Shown: positions 50,801 to 62,420 of the stretch, piece by piece | Position numbering within the stretch: the stretch's first letter is position 1 | How the letters are laid out: the number at the start of each line of letters is the position of its first letter | From: Antedon bifida | Taxonomy: Eukaryota > Echinodermata > Crinoidea > Comatulida > Antedonidae | Assembly: GCA_963402885.1 (NCBI GenBank) | Contig: OY727099.1 | Location: 8,048,001 to 8,112,000, forward strand | Length of the DNA: 64,000 bases | Direction: 5' to 3' | Notes under the pieces: model-generated | What the model was told of the DNA's origin: nothing | What the model saw: the letters and a program-made list of their open reading frames with translations, nothing else | The model's database searches: none | Position numbers and translations under genes: made by a program

Positions 50801-52069
50801 TCGAAGTAGGCCTACCTGTAGCCTGCCATCCCTTATTTATTTATTATAGGTCACACACACACACACGTGTAACAAATGAAATGATGAAATTATAACAAAT
50901 ATCTAACTAACAATTTGCGACTTAGGTTCGCCATTTTTCCGAATTTATGTTTTAATGTTTCAGACATCAAAGTAAATATAGTGTTATACTGTAGGTATAA
51001 TAGGTGAAATAAATGTGATCATGTAACTCATATTCTTAAAGAACTTATAAATAAAAAACATAAATAACATTATACATTTAAAAAAAACGGAATTGATTAA
51101 AAATGAAACTAAAAGGTTAGGAAACTGTATAGTTAAGCAATGTTAAACAAAAAAATATATACAATATAATCAATAGAATAACGGGATACATTCATATTCA
51201 ACGAATAATCATTTTAATTTGAAAACATAAACATAGAAATTCATAAAAACGAACAAAATAGTAATGGGAATAATGTACCGACGAAAGGAACGTCAAATCA
51301 AAATATTACTAGGAAATAATGCAGAAATGGCGTCCCATAACTCAAACAATCAACGTTTTAGCGCTAAAGGCAAATTGTCCCAGACCATGTCCGCATAACA
51401 TGCAGACGTGACTTCAGACACTTCCCTTTGGCGCTAAAACGAGTAGTCTTCTTTTCCAGCTGCTTAGAAAGGGGTCGGTAGGCTTCCCATCATGCATGTC
51501 GAGTTTTCTATATTTTTCGATGGCAGTACCTTTCGTTTTTTACACTAAAATCGTAAATTTTCGTCGTATGTTTCAGTTATAATGGTTTAATTTCATACAA
51601 TGAATAAAGATTATTAGGTTAGAAATACTCAGGATAATAATTTTCAGTTTGTGTTTATTTGGAAATAAATAATATCAATATTTAATAACACGATTAGCTC
51701 GCCAGAAACGTGCTGCCAAATTAAGTGACCTAGCCTTGTGCGATACAGACCACGCGCACCTCATTTGGCAATGTCACTTCATTTGGCGTTACAGGGCCTA
51801 GTTCTTTTAGGCCTAGTGACATTACAACTCTAGCTATTTACGTTATAATTTAGCCAATGCTTTGATGCTGTGATCGATAATGAATGAAACCTTTGTTTTG
51901 GTTGACCTAGCCATCCATCAATCAAGCAAGCAGCTCTCTCTCTCTCATCCCATCATCTGAATGAAAATATTACTTACTCATTTGCAGCGTCTGAAACGTT
52001 TATTCGTTCAACTCTAGCTTCACGACGAAGCTGTTCTACTGTTCTTACTAATGCAGAATTTCCACTCAT
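47849..52069 (-). CDS. Heterotrimeric G-protein gamma subunit
   Basis: Forms the obligate beta-gamma dimer and anchors it in the membrane through a C-terminal prenyl group. Two coding exons on the minus strand, 51978-52069 and 47849-47954, total 198 nt, 65 residues, normal for the family. The N-terminal helix reads VRTVEQLRREARVERINVSD, the classic coiled-coil pairing with G-beta. Exon 2 reads DLLQYVKQNASEDFLLNGFS and ends NPFKEKKSCTIV. NPF is near-invariant, and C62 heads a CaaX box. The terminal residue is Val, not the Leu typical of geranylgeranylated gammas. Junction: AATGA|GTAAG with TTAG|TTTACTG, phase 2. The sequence resembles GNG5/GNG10/GNG12-type gammas, but orthology to one vertebrate gene is not expected. 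The 4.0-kb intron is nearly filled by a transposon. Confidence 0.93.
48287..51809. mobile_element. About 3.5-kb inverted-repeat transposon in the G-gamma intron
   Basis: Ends: TAGGGCCTGTCACGCCAAAT (48309) and, inverted, TAGGCCCTGTAACGCCAAAT (51800 on the minus strand). Several direct and inverted copies of GCCAAATGAGGTA-type motifs are clustered in the first and last 110 bp, as in subterminal transposase-binding repeats. GTTCTTTTA occurs at 48287-48295 and at 51801-51809; it may be a 9-bp target duplication, although 13 bp separate it from the recognised left end. No transposase ORF; much of the interior is a tandem array. Class uncertain (MULE- or hAT-like). Confidence 0.75.
49820..50560. 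repeat. Tandem array with about 148-bp period
   Basis: CATTGCAAAATTAGGTTC-type words recur at about 49826, 49976, 50123, 50272 and 50420, spaced 147-150 bp. Each is followed by ATTGCGAATT, TTCCCGACTTCAAA, CTTAGAATTTCGCTCA and TTTTTTCCCACATC. Later, shorter and more diverged pieces continue to about 50980. Units differ by substitutions and small gaps. Confidence 0.88.
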
Positions 52070-54421
52070 TTTTAGCTTTAATAATTTAGGCTAGGCTATG
52101 GGCGTTGCTGCAAGTTCTTCTTCACTTCTTTCTTCGCTTCGAAATAAATCCTCCCCAAAATGGCGAACTCCACCAGTTTTCCTCTTTAATTTTAATTAAA
52201 GTTGGGGGCGTCGTCGCGTCTCAAACGTATAGAAAATCTTTCCGAATTGTAGAGGGCGGACTAGGCGATTTTTTGTTTGTGAAAACATAGTCATCAATCA
52301 TCAATAGAAGTGAAAAATTATCAATTATACTTAATTTAGTCCATACTTTAGTAATTTTTTCAAATACTTTTCTGGAAAATGTCAATTGATTTATTTCATT
52401 TAAAAATGTATTTATCTATATTTTAACCTCTTGTTTATTGTCATCTTTTATTTTAAAGTCTTTCTGGTTATAGTAAAAGTAATTAGTAATTTGTTTTATA
52501 TTCATTATTTACATTATTTTGGTTACATTTATGGTTGTGTAAATAAGTCTGTAAACAGCATGAATAAAATCATACAACAAAGCATTTACATGTACATCTT
52601 GCCACATTTATTATACACTCTTTTTACTACATTTTTCTAAAATTGTGTCACATAGTGTGTAAGTTCCAAAGCACAAGAGCATGCAAGGAAGCCTACTTTT
52701 AAAATTATACTAGGCCTATTTTTGGATGATATTAAACTTAAATGTAATTGTGTATCTCATCAATGGATATTTAATGTTTAAAAAAAATTACAGTGTGTAA
52801 AGAAATTGTACACAGTATTATGGTGACATTCGGTGAATGAAATGAAATCAGTAACAGAAACACTTAAAAATCAACTGAGATGGTTATTCAATATTTGTCA
52901 TGATTAAAAAAAAATCACTTTATTTTTACAATTGAACAGCTTAAGATTGCATATTAATATTAGGTTATAGTCTAGCTCCACCATGTGAAAGTTTACTTTA
53001 AAATGTAATGCTTACAAATGAATGGAACCATTGTTGTTAAAAAGTATATCAAAAGTAAACACATTTTACATTAAAGATGTCAAATAGGGGCATGGTGTAT
53101 CTATAATCTACAAAAATCTATGAGACAACATCTAAAATTACATTTAAAATAAATTATATACTGTATTTACAAGATCATGTAAAACATTATGATAACATGG
53201 GGTTTGGATACTTCATTGGCTTCCAAACGCCTTTTAAAATGTATACTACTCAAATCTACCAAAACCATATTCCGTGAAAACAAGCAACTAAACAAATGTT
53301 GACCAGCCCAATGGGTTGAGAGACTCATTTTTGGAGAAACGCTTTAATTATGTGCTATGGTACTGTATGTTAACATCTGATATGAATATAAATACAGCGA
53401 TGAGTAAATTCCTCTTGGAGTTGAATATGGTACTATGCTAAAAGCAGTGTGTGCTAAAATCTAATAAGAATATAAACAATACACTACTGGGTAAATTCTC
53501 TATCTAATGGAGTTAAATAAGCCAGGTACTGGCAGGTCAGGTCATCAAAATAAAGTCTCATATAACTTAAGCAATTATGTATTAAAACTGTTCAAAGATT
53601 TCTTGCAATAGCCAGCACAACCATTAATACATTCAAATTAACATAATCTTTTACAGTACTACTCTACAGGAGGTTTAATATTCATATATGCATATTAATT
53701 AATCTTATATACAATATTTAGTTATATAATTTATACAACAAAAAATACAAATAGATATTATTCAAAATAATTACATCCAATTTTACGTTTTTATATACAG
53801 TATATGCATAATATCATATCACTGTATAATATACAGCAGTTGTATCAGCATCTTAGAACAATTTTCAATTATATATCCTCCAAAATGACTAAAAGAATAA
53901 ATAAAAAAGTGGAAAATAATATTCTTTTATAACTTAAGTTGTAAGAGGTTTAGTTTAGATGATTGGATAATATGTAGTCGTTATTTTAGGTAGAGTATTC
54001 AGGGATCATAGCAGGCAGTTGTGATAGGGTGGTGTTTTGTAGACATTCTGATAGACTATCGATACAGGTGAATCTGGTTTACATCAATGCACTGTCAAGT
54101 TTAGTAAACTTTGTATTAAGAGTTTGTAGCAGGAAGTCGTGATGGAGTGTTTTTGTAGAGATGCTATTGAATCTTGTGTACATCAATACACTGCCAAGTT
54201 TAGACAGTAAACTAGGGAATTCAGGGGTCGTAGCAGACAGTCATGATGGGTGTTTTTGTAGAGATTCTCATAGGCTATCAATACAGATGTATACATCATG
54301 CACAGCCAAGTTTAAACAGTAAACTTTGTATTCTACGTGTACTGCACTTTCAACATATTATTCACTGTTTTTGTGTATCTATAGATGATGCTGTTCATCC
54401 AATAATATACTTGATAGGTTG
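52070..54421. other. G-gamma promoter side and TMEM30A 3' flank
   Basis: Just above 52069 is a short CG-containing segment (GGGGGCGTCGTCGCGTCTCA) likely to be the G-gamma promoter. The rest, up to the TMEM30A stop, is AT-rich with no exon seen. At 53990-54300 a loose direct repeat recurs three times (GCAGGCAGTTGTGATAGGGT, GCAGGAAGTCGTGATGGAGT, GCAGACAGTCATGATGGGTG; about 120-bp steps), each with GTTTTTGTAGA downstream. Confidence 0.5.
53990..54340. repeat. Loose 115-120-bp tandem repeat, three units
   Basis: Units at about 54010, 54125 and 54230 each contain 'TCGTAGCAGGCAGTCGTGAT', then TTTTGTAGAGATTCT, ATCAAT(A/G)CACTGCCAAGTTT and CAGTAAACTTTGTATT. They lie beyond the TMEM30A stop, possibly in its 3' untranslated region. 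Confidence 0.75.
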
Positions 54422-57400
54422 TTAGTTGTCAAACTCTGGTGTCGATAAATCCAGTCCCCTAAAGAAAAATTACATCAATAATGTATTACTATTTGTGAGA
54501 TCTGAATTTATGAGAAACTGTAAATATGAGAAAATCTGTGAGAATGAAAAGTATGACTCGAACCAACTTGAATTTAAACAATGATTTAGCGTGAATAAGC
54601 TAGTAGTCATTATTTTCTTCTTCCTAAACATATCAGAACAATTAATGAATAACAATACTATAGCTTGGTTACTTTGTTTTTTACATACTGTATGAAAATG
54701 TTTTTAAATTGTGACCACATTGATAGTATGATATTTTACTCTAGATAAAAATATCTTAATAGCTTCTTACCTTCGAAGGATATTTTTTAAATATCCTGTA
54801 TTATTACATTAGTATGGTTTTTTTAGAAACAGCCATGGATGCAGTGGAATAATGGCTATGAGTGCTCACTGGCTAAAGCCAGAAACCCCTAGAGCTTAGT
54901 AAGGGGCCCAGATGAACAGCCCTAATACAACTACCCAGTATTGGAGGGCCCATTAGGAGTGCTATGCTACACCAAGGGCCGCATTACGTCACTGTATGAA
55001 TTATTGTTGTGACACAATTTGGTGACAAGATGGATTCCTATACACAATACCCTGTACATTAATGTGTATATTGAAATGGTTCTCAGATAATTGACAATCA
55101 CACAAGGTACAAAAACAGTTGATGAATAAATGACAGAAAAACTTCCAAGCCCAGTTCACACATTATGGTAAAACTATAACTGCATGAAAATATCCAAGTA
55201 CGAACGATGGTCAAATCGTCCGATGATATTAATTTTACCATTTTTCAAGTTCAGTGCAAACAAGGCTTATGACTAGTGTCCAAATAGACCTGCCTATTCT
55301 CACTTGACCATCATGGTTGGATCGCATCCTGGAGTAAATGTTAAATCACATATGATTCTCACAAATGAAATGCGCACAATCATGTTAATGAAACCTCACC
55401 CAGAAAAACATGTTGCATGTTTTATAAAATTGACTCACCATATAAGTTGTTTAAGTTTCAATAGGTTCATGGAAATCATACCTGCATCAAAACAGTCATT
55501 AATGTTTAAATTCTAATTATAGAAATAACATTGCATTAAAGGTCTTAAGCCACTGCTGCCCTTATTCTGAGAAGGCCATTTATAATTGCTTACTTTTAGA
55601 CCATTGCAGTATGCAGTAATAATTAAAACAATTGGCTTTAGCAGGGAAGAGGCACGGTTTCAGGTCCGGCGCCAGCAAATCTAATCCAACGACAATGTTC
55701 CGTTTTCACACGCGGCAACATTGATGTTGGTTATAATTATTTGCCGGCGCCAAACTGGAACATGTGTGAAAGACCCTTTAGATTGTAAAATGTATTTATT
55801 TTTAGCCTCTTTGAATCACACTCTACCAATTGGTTAAAATCATAAGAAACATCTTAAATTAAACATGCATTGTTTTGCTTATTTAGAAACTTGTTATTCT
55901 CCAAACTAAGCCCCATTACATACAATTGGTAAAGTTATTTTTGAAGCAGATTTGTATAAAAGTGAAGGTAAAAAAGACATCAATGATTTGTGCATATTGT
56001 TAATCATGCAGGTATTGAAACTAATTTAAGCTTGCTTGTAAGGTAATATATTATCTAATTTGTATACGTTTGGTATATCTGTATAAGAATTGCCCAAGGA
56101 AATTCAAATTTCCAGTTTATGGACAAATAAATCTAGAATCTAGAATGGATCAAAAGCAGTTGAAATATTTAAACTTCAGGGGCCTAGCAAATACAAACCA
56201 GTTGAAATACAGTATTTAAAATCCATGGACCTTGATATTAAATGCTAACTACGGTAATTTAAAATCAGAAAAAGAAGAACAGCAAAATGATTATTATAGA
56301 CAAGACAACGCTTGCTACAGTAAGCCAAGAAAGATGATGCCTTATGCCCCAATCAGCATTACAATTTTGTCAGGATCCGACCAATAGACACAAGAAAAGA
56401 AGCAGAAAAAAACTCATTAACTCAACTTTTTACAGTATCCATAGAATGGACTCATCAAATAAATGTAGTGTATTTGCACAGGTTCAGTTATAAAGCATAT
56501 TAGCAACAGATCTTGATGAGAGCTCTTGCATGGTAATCAATGAAATAACTTATGTATGCATTTAGCAAAATATGTATTAGGATTCTATGTTAAAGTAGAA
56601 ATGAGAAAGTCAAAAGAAAGTATACGCAATCAAAGTTGATGCGACAAAAAAATGTGATGTGCCCATATATGGACATGATGATGTCATATCACTACCATAG
56701 TTGGTCACATCACACTTTTTTGTCAAACTAGTTTGATAGTGTAGACAGAGCTTAAGTCACCCTCTTGTAGATTATCTCATCCTTTTTACACATTTTATTT
56801 CTAGATTATCGCTACAATCCTTCTTTCTATTTCTATGATAATATGAATATCAAGTATTTTACTAGAAATTGCAAAATAACACAAGCAAGGGCTGCATTTC
56901 CCATACAATAGGAGCATCTACTTAAAGCTCTGTGTACACTCTCAAACTTTATGTGACAAAAAAGTGTGATGTGCCCAAATATGGTAGTGATATGTTTAAA
57001 TATGGTACGGATATGACATCATCATGTCCATATATGGACACATCAAATTTATTTGTCACATAAACTTTGATAGTGTAGACAGAGCTTAAGCTTTATTTGA
57101 GAAGGTACGATATTTAGGAGTTTTGAGTGTTACTCATTACTCTTACATTATGTTTAATAGGCCAACTATGACGTATATATTAAACATCAAATTAGCGTAT
57201 CATGCAAAAGTACTTTATTAAATCTAAATCTTAGTCTTTGGTTTGTAGAATATATACTGAGAGAAATTAGTATATAATTTATAAGTTACCTTTATTATTA
57301 TCACCAACCTTACTCTTGTACTATATTTAAATAGCTGATGATGGACTGTAAACATCAAATTGGTAATAATAATCACATTCATTGGATATAGAAAACAGTG

Positions 57401-60400
57401 AGTTATAGGGGTGTTTCCATTAAAATAGGGGTGTCTCCTGTCCAAAAGGAGATTTTCTGCTCATAAATAGACTTACCCCTTGTCTACACTATCAAACGTT
57501 ATGTGAAAAAAAAATTGATGTGCCCATATGGACATGATGATGTCATATCACTACCATATTTGGGCATATCACTACCATAAACTTTTTGATAGTGTAGACA
57601 GAGCTTAAGAAAGCATGAGTTTAGTTCTCATCTAATTACACTAGCAGCTTTTAGTAGCTGTTGGATGTAAAACATAAAACCCATGAGACAAGCAAAACTA
57701 TTTTTTTACTAGAATTAAATTAAAAAACAGAAATTCAGATTCAAACAAACCTCTTTCCATGCTTGATGTGAATAAGCAGAAACAAAGCGCCAAATGCCAC
57801 GCACAACGACCCTGTCACAATGTATGCGATACCGAGAAAGCTGTTTTTGCCTCCGAGCCAAGACGTCGTTGTCAACACGAAGCTCTTCTTTCCTTCAAAT
57901 TTATTGACTAGGTATCCTACGTTAATAAGTTAAGTTAGAAATGTAATTCAAATGTGTGAAATGTTTAATTGTACAACTCTTGTTTTCACTATGCACCACG
58001 TGAATTGAGCATAATAATTATTCTACGTATGCTCATTATCATTCTGAGCATGTGCAGAATGATTTTAAACTCAATGGCTTTATAGTCTAGAGAAAAAACA
58101 AACTAGAGGAAATTCAACGTTTGTTTTTGGTCAACATTTTACAGCTACCACATTCTGCCATTTTAGCTAGCAGAAAGTAATTGTAATTTTACATTTATAA
58201 ACAGTAAAGGATACGGTAGTTGACAGTGAGGGTGTACATTCCCTTCGGAAGCTGCTTGTCAAAGAAGGTTTCGCCTACATGGCTGACACGCCCATTTAGT
58301 TTGCGAAATGTTGGTAATGCCGCCGTTCTCATCCATACTATAAAGTCTTCATTTTGCAGTTGGTTTGGAATGTCCGAGATATTTGTAGACCAATTTGGTG
58401 GCTGAACAGTGTCCTCAAAACCTAAAACAAAATTAATAATACCGATATTACTTTTTTTTATTTTACTTGCATATTATTCACACTACCTCAAAGATTGTTT
58501 AGATCTTGAATAGAGAAAAACTACTACTAATAATAATCATAACCAAACATTTAATATAGCGGCAATTAAAAAAAAAAGATGATGAAATGCACATTGTATC
58601 CTGAAATTTGCTAAAAAAAATGATTCAGTTTAGTTTTATTCAAATAGTAAAATAAACTAGTATTGAAAATTACATCCTCTTTAGTTGGACAAAATAAATT
58701 AAATTTTTTATTGAAAGAAGAAATCTTTTTTTGATATTAATTTTTTTCAAAGATGATTCAAATTCATTTTTTAATGATTTAATGAAAGTGAAATTTAATA
58801 CAGAAGAGAAATAAAAGCTTATTAAAATTTGATGAGAAACTAGACAAAGACTACAGTATAACTATACGACCATTATAACATTGGACTTTGAGTTGCCCAA
58901 CATAAATAATAAGACTAAGTAAACAAGAGTTATGACATATTTCTGGCCAAACCCAATTAAACAAACTATTCCACAAAACTGCACCCAACTGTGAAGTCAA
59001 AGGACACTGTGCACTCAACCATGAAATAAAAGTATCGACAGGACCTCTAAACATGGTCCAGCTCTAAACTCTTCTCACAACTCTGTTAACATTTTTATGT
59101 TCCCATATTTGAACTGATCATGGCCATGGATTAACAAATGCTCATCCAATACACACCAAAACTAGAATACTAGACTAATAGGCAATGTTGTGTTTTTACT
59201 CATTTGTTGTTTACGCATCACATGATCCACACAAAACCACAATTTTGATTGGAACATGAACATTTTAACAATATGTTTTATTATGTAATCTTATTTTCTA
59301 AAAGAGCAAAAAAAAAAACCACCTTTTTATCCACATAAATTGAAACGGGAACAAAACAAAATAATCTATAACACTATATAATGGGGTATTAGATTCCTTA
59401 AAAATAAAATACCTTTTCCATTAATTGTGGTAGGTATTGTACGAAGAAATTAATTTGTATCTAACCATGCTTTAAGTTATTGATTTGTATTGATCCAATT
59501 TAAATATTGACAACAGCGTTGCTAGTCAATGGTAATGACTTGTATAAAATCAATAAATACTGTATAATGTCAATAGAATAACTGTATTATGGATGCGCAC
59601 TTACAATATATACCTACATCTTTATTCTTTTTTTTTATTTCTTTATTTTAAAATACCACAACTAATTTAAAAATAAATTTAAACCAATAAAGTTAATCTT
59701 AGCTATTTTAAATGAAAAACGTCTGAACAAAAAAAAATGTGTGTAGAATGGTATTTATTTACGGAGTATCGTAAAATAATAATACACCTTGGGTAATTCA
59801 GACAACAAAACAAAAAATGCTGAGGAAACAAATAATAATAATTTGTCTTACTTTCTGGGTTGTTAAACTTTGTATCTACGTCACTCGGCCATGCCAAACC
59901 ATTTTTGTTAATTGCCACACTGATGTTACTTTGTCCATCCTGATTGTGAAAAGTCAACTCAAATGTATCTAAACAAATATAAACAATTATCATCATCACA
60001 GTTTACTGAAAACTGGAATCTCAAAAAAATATTGGAATTTTTCCATTTTTTTATCTATTTTTTATTTATTACTTATTATTTATTAATGAGGGTGGCCTAT
60101 CCAGTTCCAGTGAAGGAATGATCATTAAGGGCCCTCGAAAAAAAAACATACAAAAATACAAACATATAAATTATTTTTTCAAAAGGTATGCATAATAAGA
60201 TATACAAAAGAGATAATTAATTAAAAGAGGCAGTAGCTGAGAAATAATTACAGTTTAAATACATAATCATGTTTTTAAAAAAATCGAAAAATGTAAATAC
60301 CATTGAAAAGGCTGTTGGCAATGGCGCCACAAGGCAAAATAGCCATCGATACATTGTCCACATCGGCATATTGATACGGTGCACATTCTTTAGATGGTTC

Positions 60401-62211
60401 GTTTACGCTTTGACCTAGCAGCTGAAGGTCATCTCGTGAGTTTACATATCGTCGGTGATTCTGGTAGTAATTTTCAAGTCGATAGTATATGTATACTTGT
60501 TTCTAAAAAAAAGAAAAATAGGATACATTCAAACTTCCTTGCAAATCTGAAAAATTAAAAAGCAACTCTAACTATATTTTTTTACTTATGCCTCAAAACA
60601 TTTTATTTCGGTATAAAAAGACATTAAAATAGTGCAGGGAAATGAATTTCTATATTGAACATTATCTCTCCCTATACATACTGTACCTTTCATTTGGGAC
60701 ACCCCTATTGGTAAAACAAAGGAAGAGTAAAATTACACTCTTTTCTGGTGAAACAAACTACAGTAGGGAAGATTATGTTTTAACACTATGGCCAAAGTTT
60801 ATTCTGAGAAAAAATATTATTGTAAAAATACCTAGTAATTATTGTCAATCAGCTACAATTGTCAATCTTACAGTTTAAATTTTATATGTAAATCCATAAT
60901 TTAAACTTTATGCCTAGTCTAGACTATCAAACAAAAAAGTGTGATGTGCCCAAACATGGTAGTGATATGACATCAGTATGAGAGGGGCACATCACATTTT
61001 TTTGTTACATAAAGTTTGATAGTGTGTAGACAGAGCTTTACAGTACAGTACCTCATAATCTTCCGTCAAATTAAACGGTATTTTACATATGCATGTACCG
61101 GTTGCGTTATTAAAGTAATTGATACATGACACATCATTGTCTTGTTTACATGTGGTGTAATCGAGTATCGTCTCTTTTACCTGAAAAATACAGAGAAAAA
61201 AAACATTTGAAATTCATTCATTTATTTGATTATTTCAAAAATGAAAAGCAATAAAATTAAAAAAATTATATCATTTACACGTTAGGCTTGCCCATGATGT
61301 CTGAAAAAGGTTTAAAGAACTAATAAATATATAATTAATAATATGTTTGATTTAAGATTTTTTTAATGAAATTCTGAACGTTATTCAACAGTCTGAAAAG
61401 GGTTTAAGAACTACTGTAAACAACTATATTATGTTTGCTTTAAGATGAAAAACTGTATAGTTTTATAAGAATAAATTCTGAAAACTTACGTTATTTGATG
61501 TAACAAGAAATCCAACACCAAGAGGTATGAAAACGATTCCCACAATGAAGAAGGCTGGTAGAACAGTACCTGCTGTTAAAATTGGTTGCCATGCTGGTAA
61601 ACGTTGCTGTTTAAAAGCAGTATCTATACAAATTGTAAAACATAATATGTCACCTCAGCAGAGGTGTAAAATCATACAAAAATAAGGAGCTGATAATAAA
61701 AAAGAAGTGGGATATTTCAAATTTGAGAAATGTCGATGCTAATAATATAGAAATATGCAATTCAAGTTTAATATTTTTTAATAATTAAATAATTTTAAAA
61801 ACATAAATTCAATTTCAACTTCTTCCTGCATTCTGTTTTGTAAGGATCATCATTAAATATATTTTCTATATTATATTTCCAGTTAGCTAGCTAGCTAGAG
61901 GTTACTACAGCCAAACTAATAGTACTATTTAACTATGGGCCGGCTGGATCGGCCCTTCACCGCTTAGGCTTAGCTAAGTATAACCTGGTGGATGGGCGCG
62001 CCTAACTCAGCCGAGCGAGGCCTCTCTCTAGAGCAGTGTTAGGAGGCCTAGGCCTAGGCTAGCCAAAATATCAAGAAAATGTAGGCCTACCTCCCGGCTT
62101 TTTACTCTTTATTTCGTCATCCTCAACAGCTGGATGAGAGGTTGAATTGGGAGTTGGAGATTGCGTCGTTTCCATATTTTCGGTTCTGTCTTCCACAGAA
62201 TTTCCTGCCAT
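54422..62211 (-). CDS. TMEM30A: CDC50-family P4-ATPase (lipid flippase) beta subunit
   Basis: Chaperone and essential partner of P4-ATPases that flip phosphatidylserine inward. Eight coding exons (minus): 62091-62211, 61490-61623, 61052-61180, 60301-60502, 59852-59968, 58215-58421, 57751-57916, 54422-54458. Total 1113 nt, 370 residues (human 361), all junctions GT-AG and in phase. Residues 1-50 are a polar cytosolic N-terminus. The first membrane helix spans about 61-81 after [19 protein letters not shown]. The large ectodomain has paired cysteines ([37 protein letters not shown]) and sequons NAT, NVS, NIS and NWS. ECAPYQ and [10 protein letters not shown] are CDC50 signatures, as is [19 protein letters not shown]. 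The second helix, about 331-353, follows [18 protein letters not shown]. The tail is [15 protein letters not shown]. The last coding exon is only 37 nt and lies beyond a 3.3-kb intron; its frame and splice sites fit, but it is the weakest exon. Confidence 0.96.
55652..55785. mobile_element. GCCGGCGCC foldback element, TMEM30A intron 7
   Basis: Left CACGGTTTCAGGTCCGGCGC then CAGCAAAT; right ATTTGCCGGCGCCAAACTGG then AACATGTG. The arms are inverted repeats about 100 bp apart. CGTTTTCACACGCGGCAACA lies between. Related shorter piece at 25030. Confidence 0.7.
56628..56753 (+). mobile_element. MITE copy 20, left arm truncated
   Basis: Starts ATCAAAGTTGATGCGACAAA without the outer end. CCCATATATGGACATGATGA core; right end TTTGATAGTGTAGACAGAGC intact. 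In TMEM30A intron 7. Confidence 0.88.
56925..57087 (-). mobile_element. MITE copy 21
   Basis: AAGCTCTGTGTACACTCTCA to TTTGATAGTGTAGACAGAGC, complete, flanked by TTAA-like bases on both sides (CTTAA / TTAAG). In TMEM30A intron 7, inverted relative to copy 20, 170 bp away. Confidence 0.93.
57405..57450. repeat. Short 'GGGGTGTCTCC' fragment of the GGGACAC family
   Basis: AGGGGTGTTTCCATTAAAAT followed by AGGGGTGTCTCCTGTCCAAA, immediately before MITE copy 22. Confidence 0.5.
57477..57606 (+). mobile_element. MITE copy 22
   Basis: CCCTTGTCTACACTATCAAA to TTTTTGATAGTGTAGACAGA. The right arm lacks the CACATCACACTTTTTTGTCA block. Third copy in TMEM30A intron 7. Confidence 0.88.
60060..60160 (-). mobile_element. 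SINE 3' fragment, TMEM30A intron 4
   Basis: Minus strand GAGGGCCCTTAATGATCATT and GGCCACCCTCATTAATAAAT parallel the 3' end of the SINE at 47217 (GAGGGTCCCTAATGATCAGC, GGATCACCCTCATTAAATAT). The head is missing, as in 5'-truncated retroposition. Confidence 0.65.
60909..61038 (-). mobile_element. MITE copy 23, abutting a TMEM30A splice donor
   Basis: ATGCCTAGTCTAGACTATCA to AGTGTGTAGACAGAGCTTTA. It ends 13 bp from TMEM30A exon 3 (edge 61052), so the donor GTACTGTACTG is followed almost at once by the MITE arm. Confidence 0.88.
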
Positions 62212-62420
62212 GTTATAAAATAATTTTTAATAATTTTTTTTAGTTTCCACTATCCACCGATGATCGATATACGGCGCGATCACGTCGATCAAAAACAACT
62301 TCGTGACCTTCCTCCCTTTTTTTGTTTCCGGTTGGTTATGTGTTGTTAAATTGCTCGAGCGTACACAGTACAGAGGTGCGCCACCATGTGATGCAAAACT
62401 TATTGTTTACAAAAACAAAA
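62212..62420 (-). promoter_or_regulatory. TMEM30A: Probable TMEM30A promoter
   Basis: GC-richer than its flanks with CGATCGATATACGGCGCGAT-like sequence on either strand, TTTCCGGTTGGTTATGTG (ETS-like), and no TATA box in the expected place. Promoter role is inferred from position only. Confidence 0.5.
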
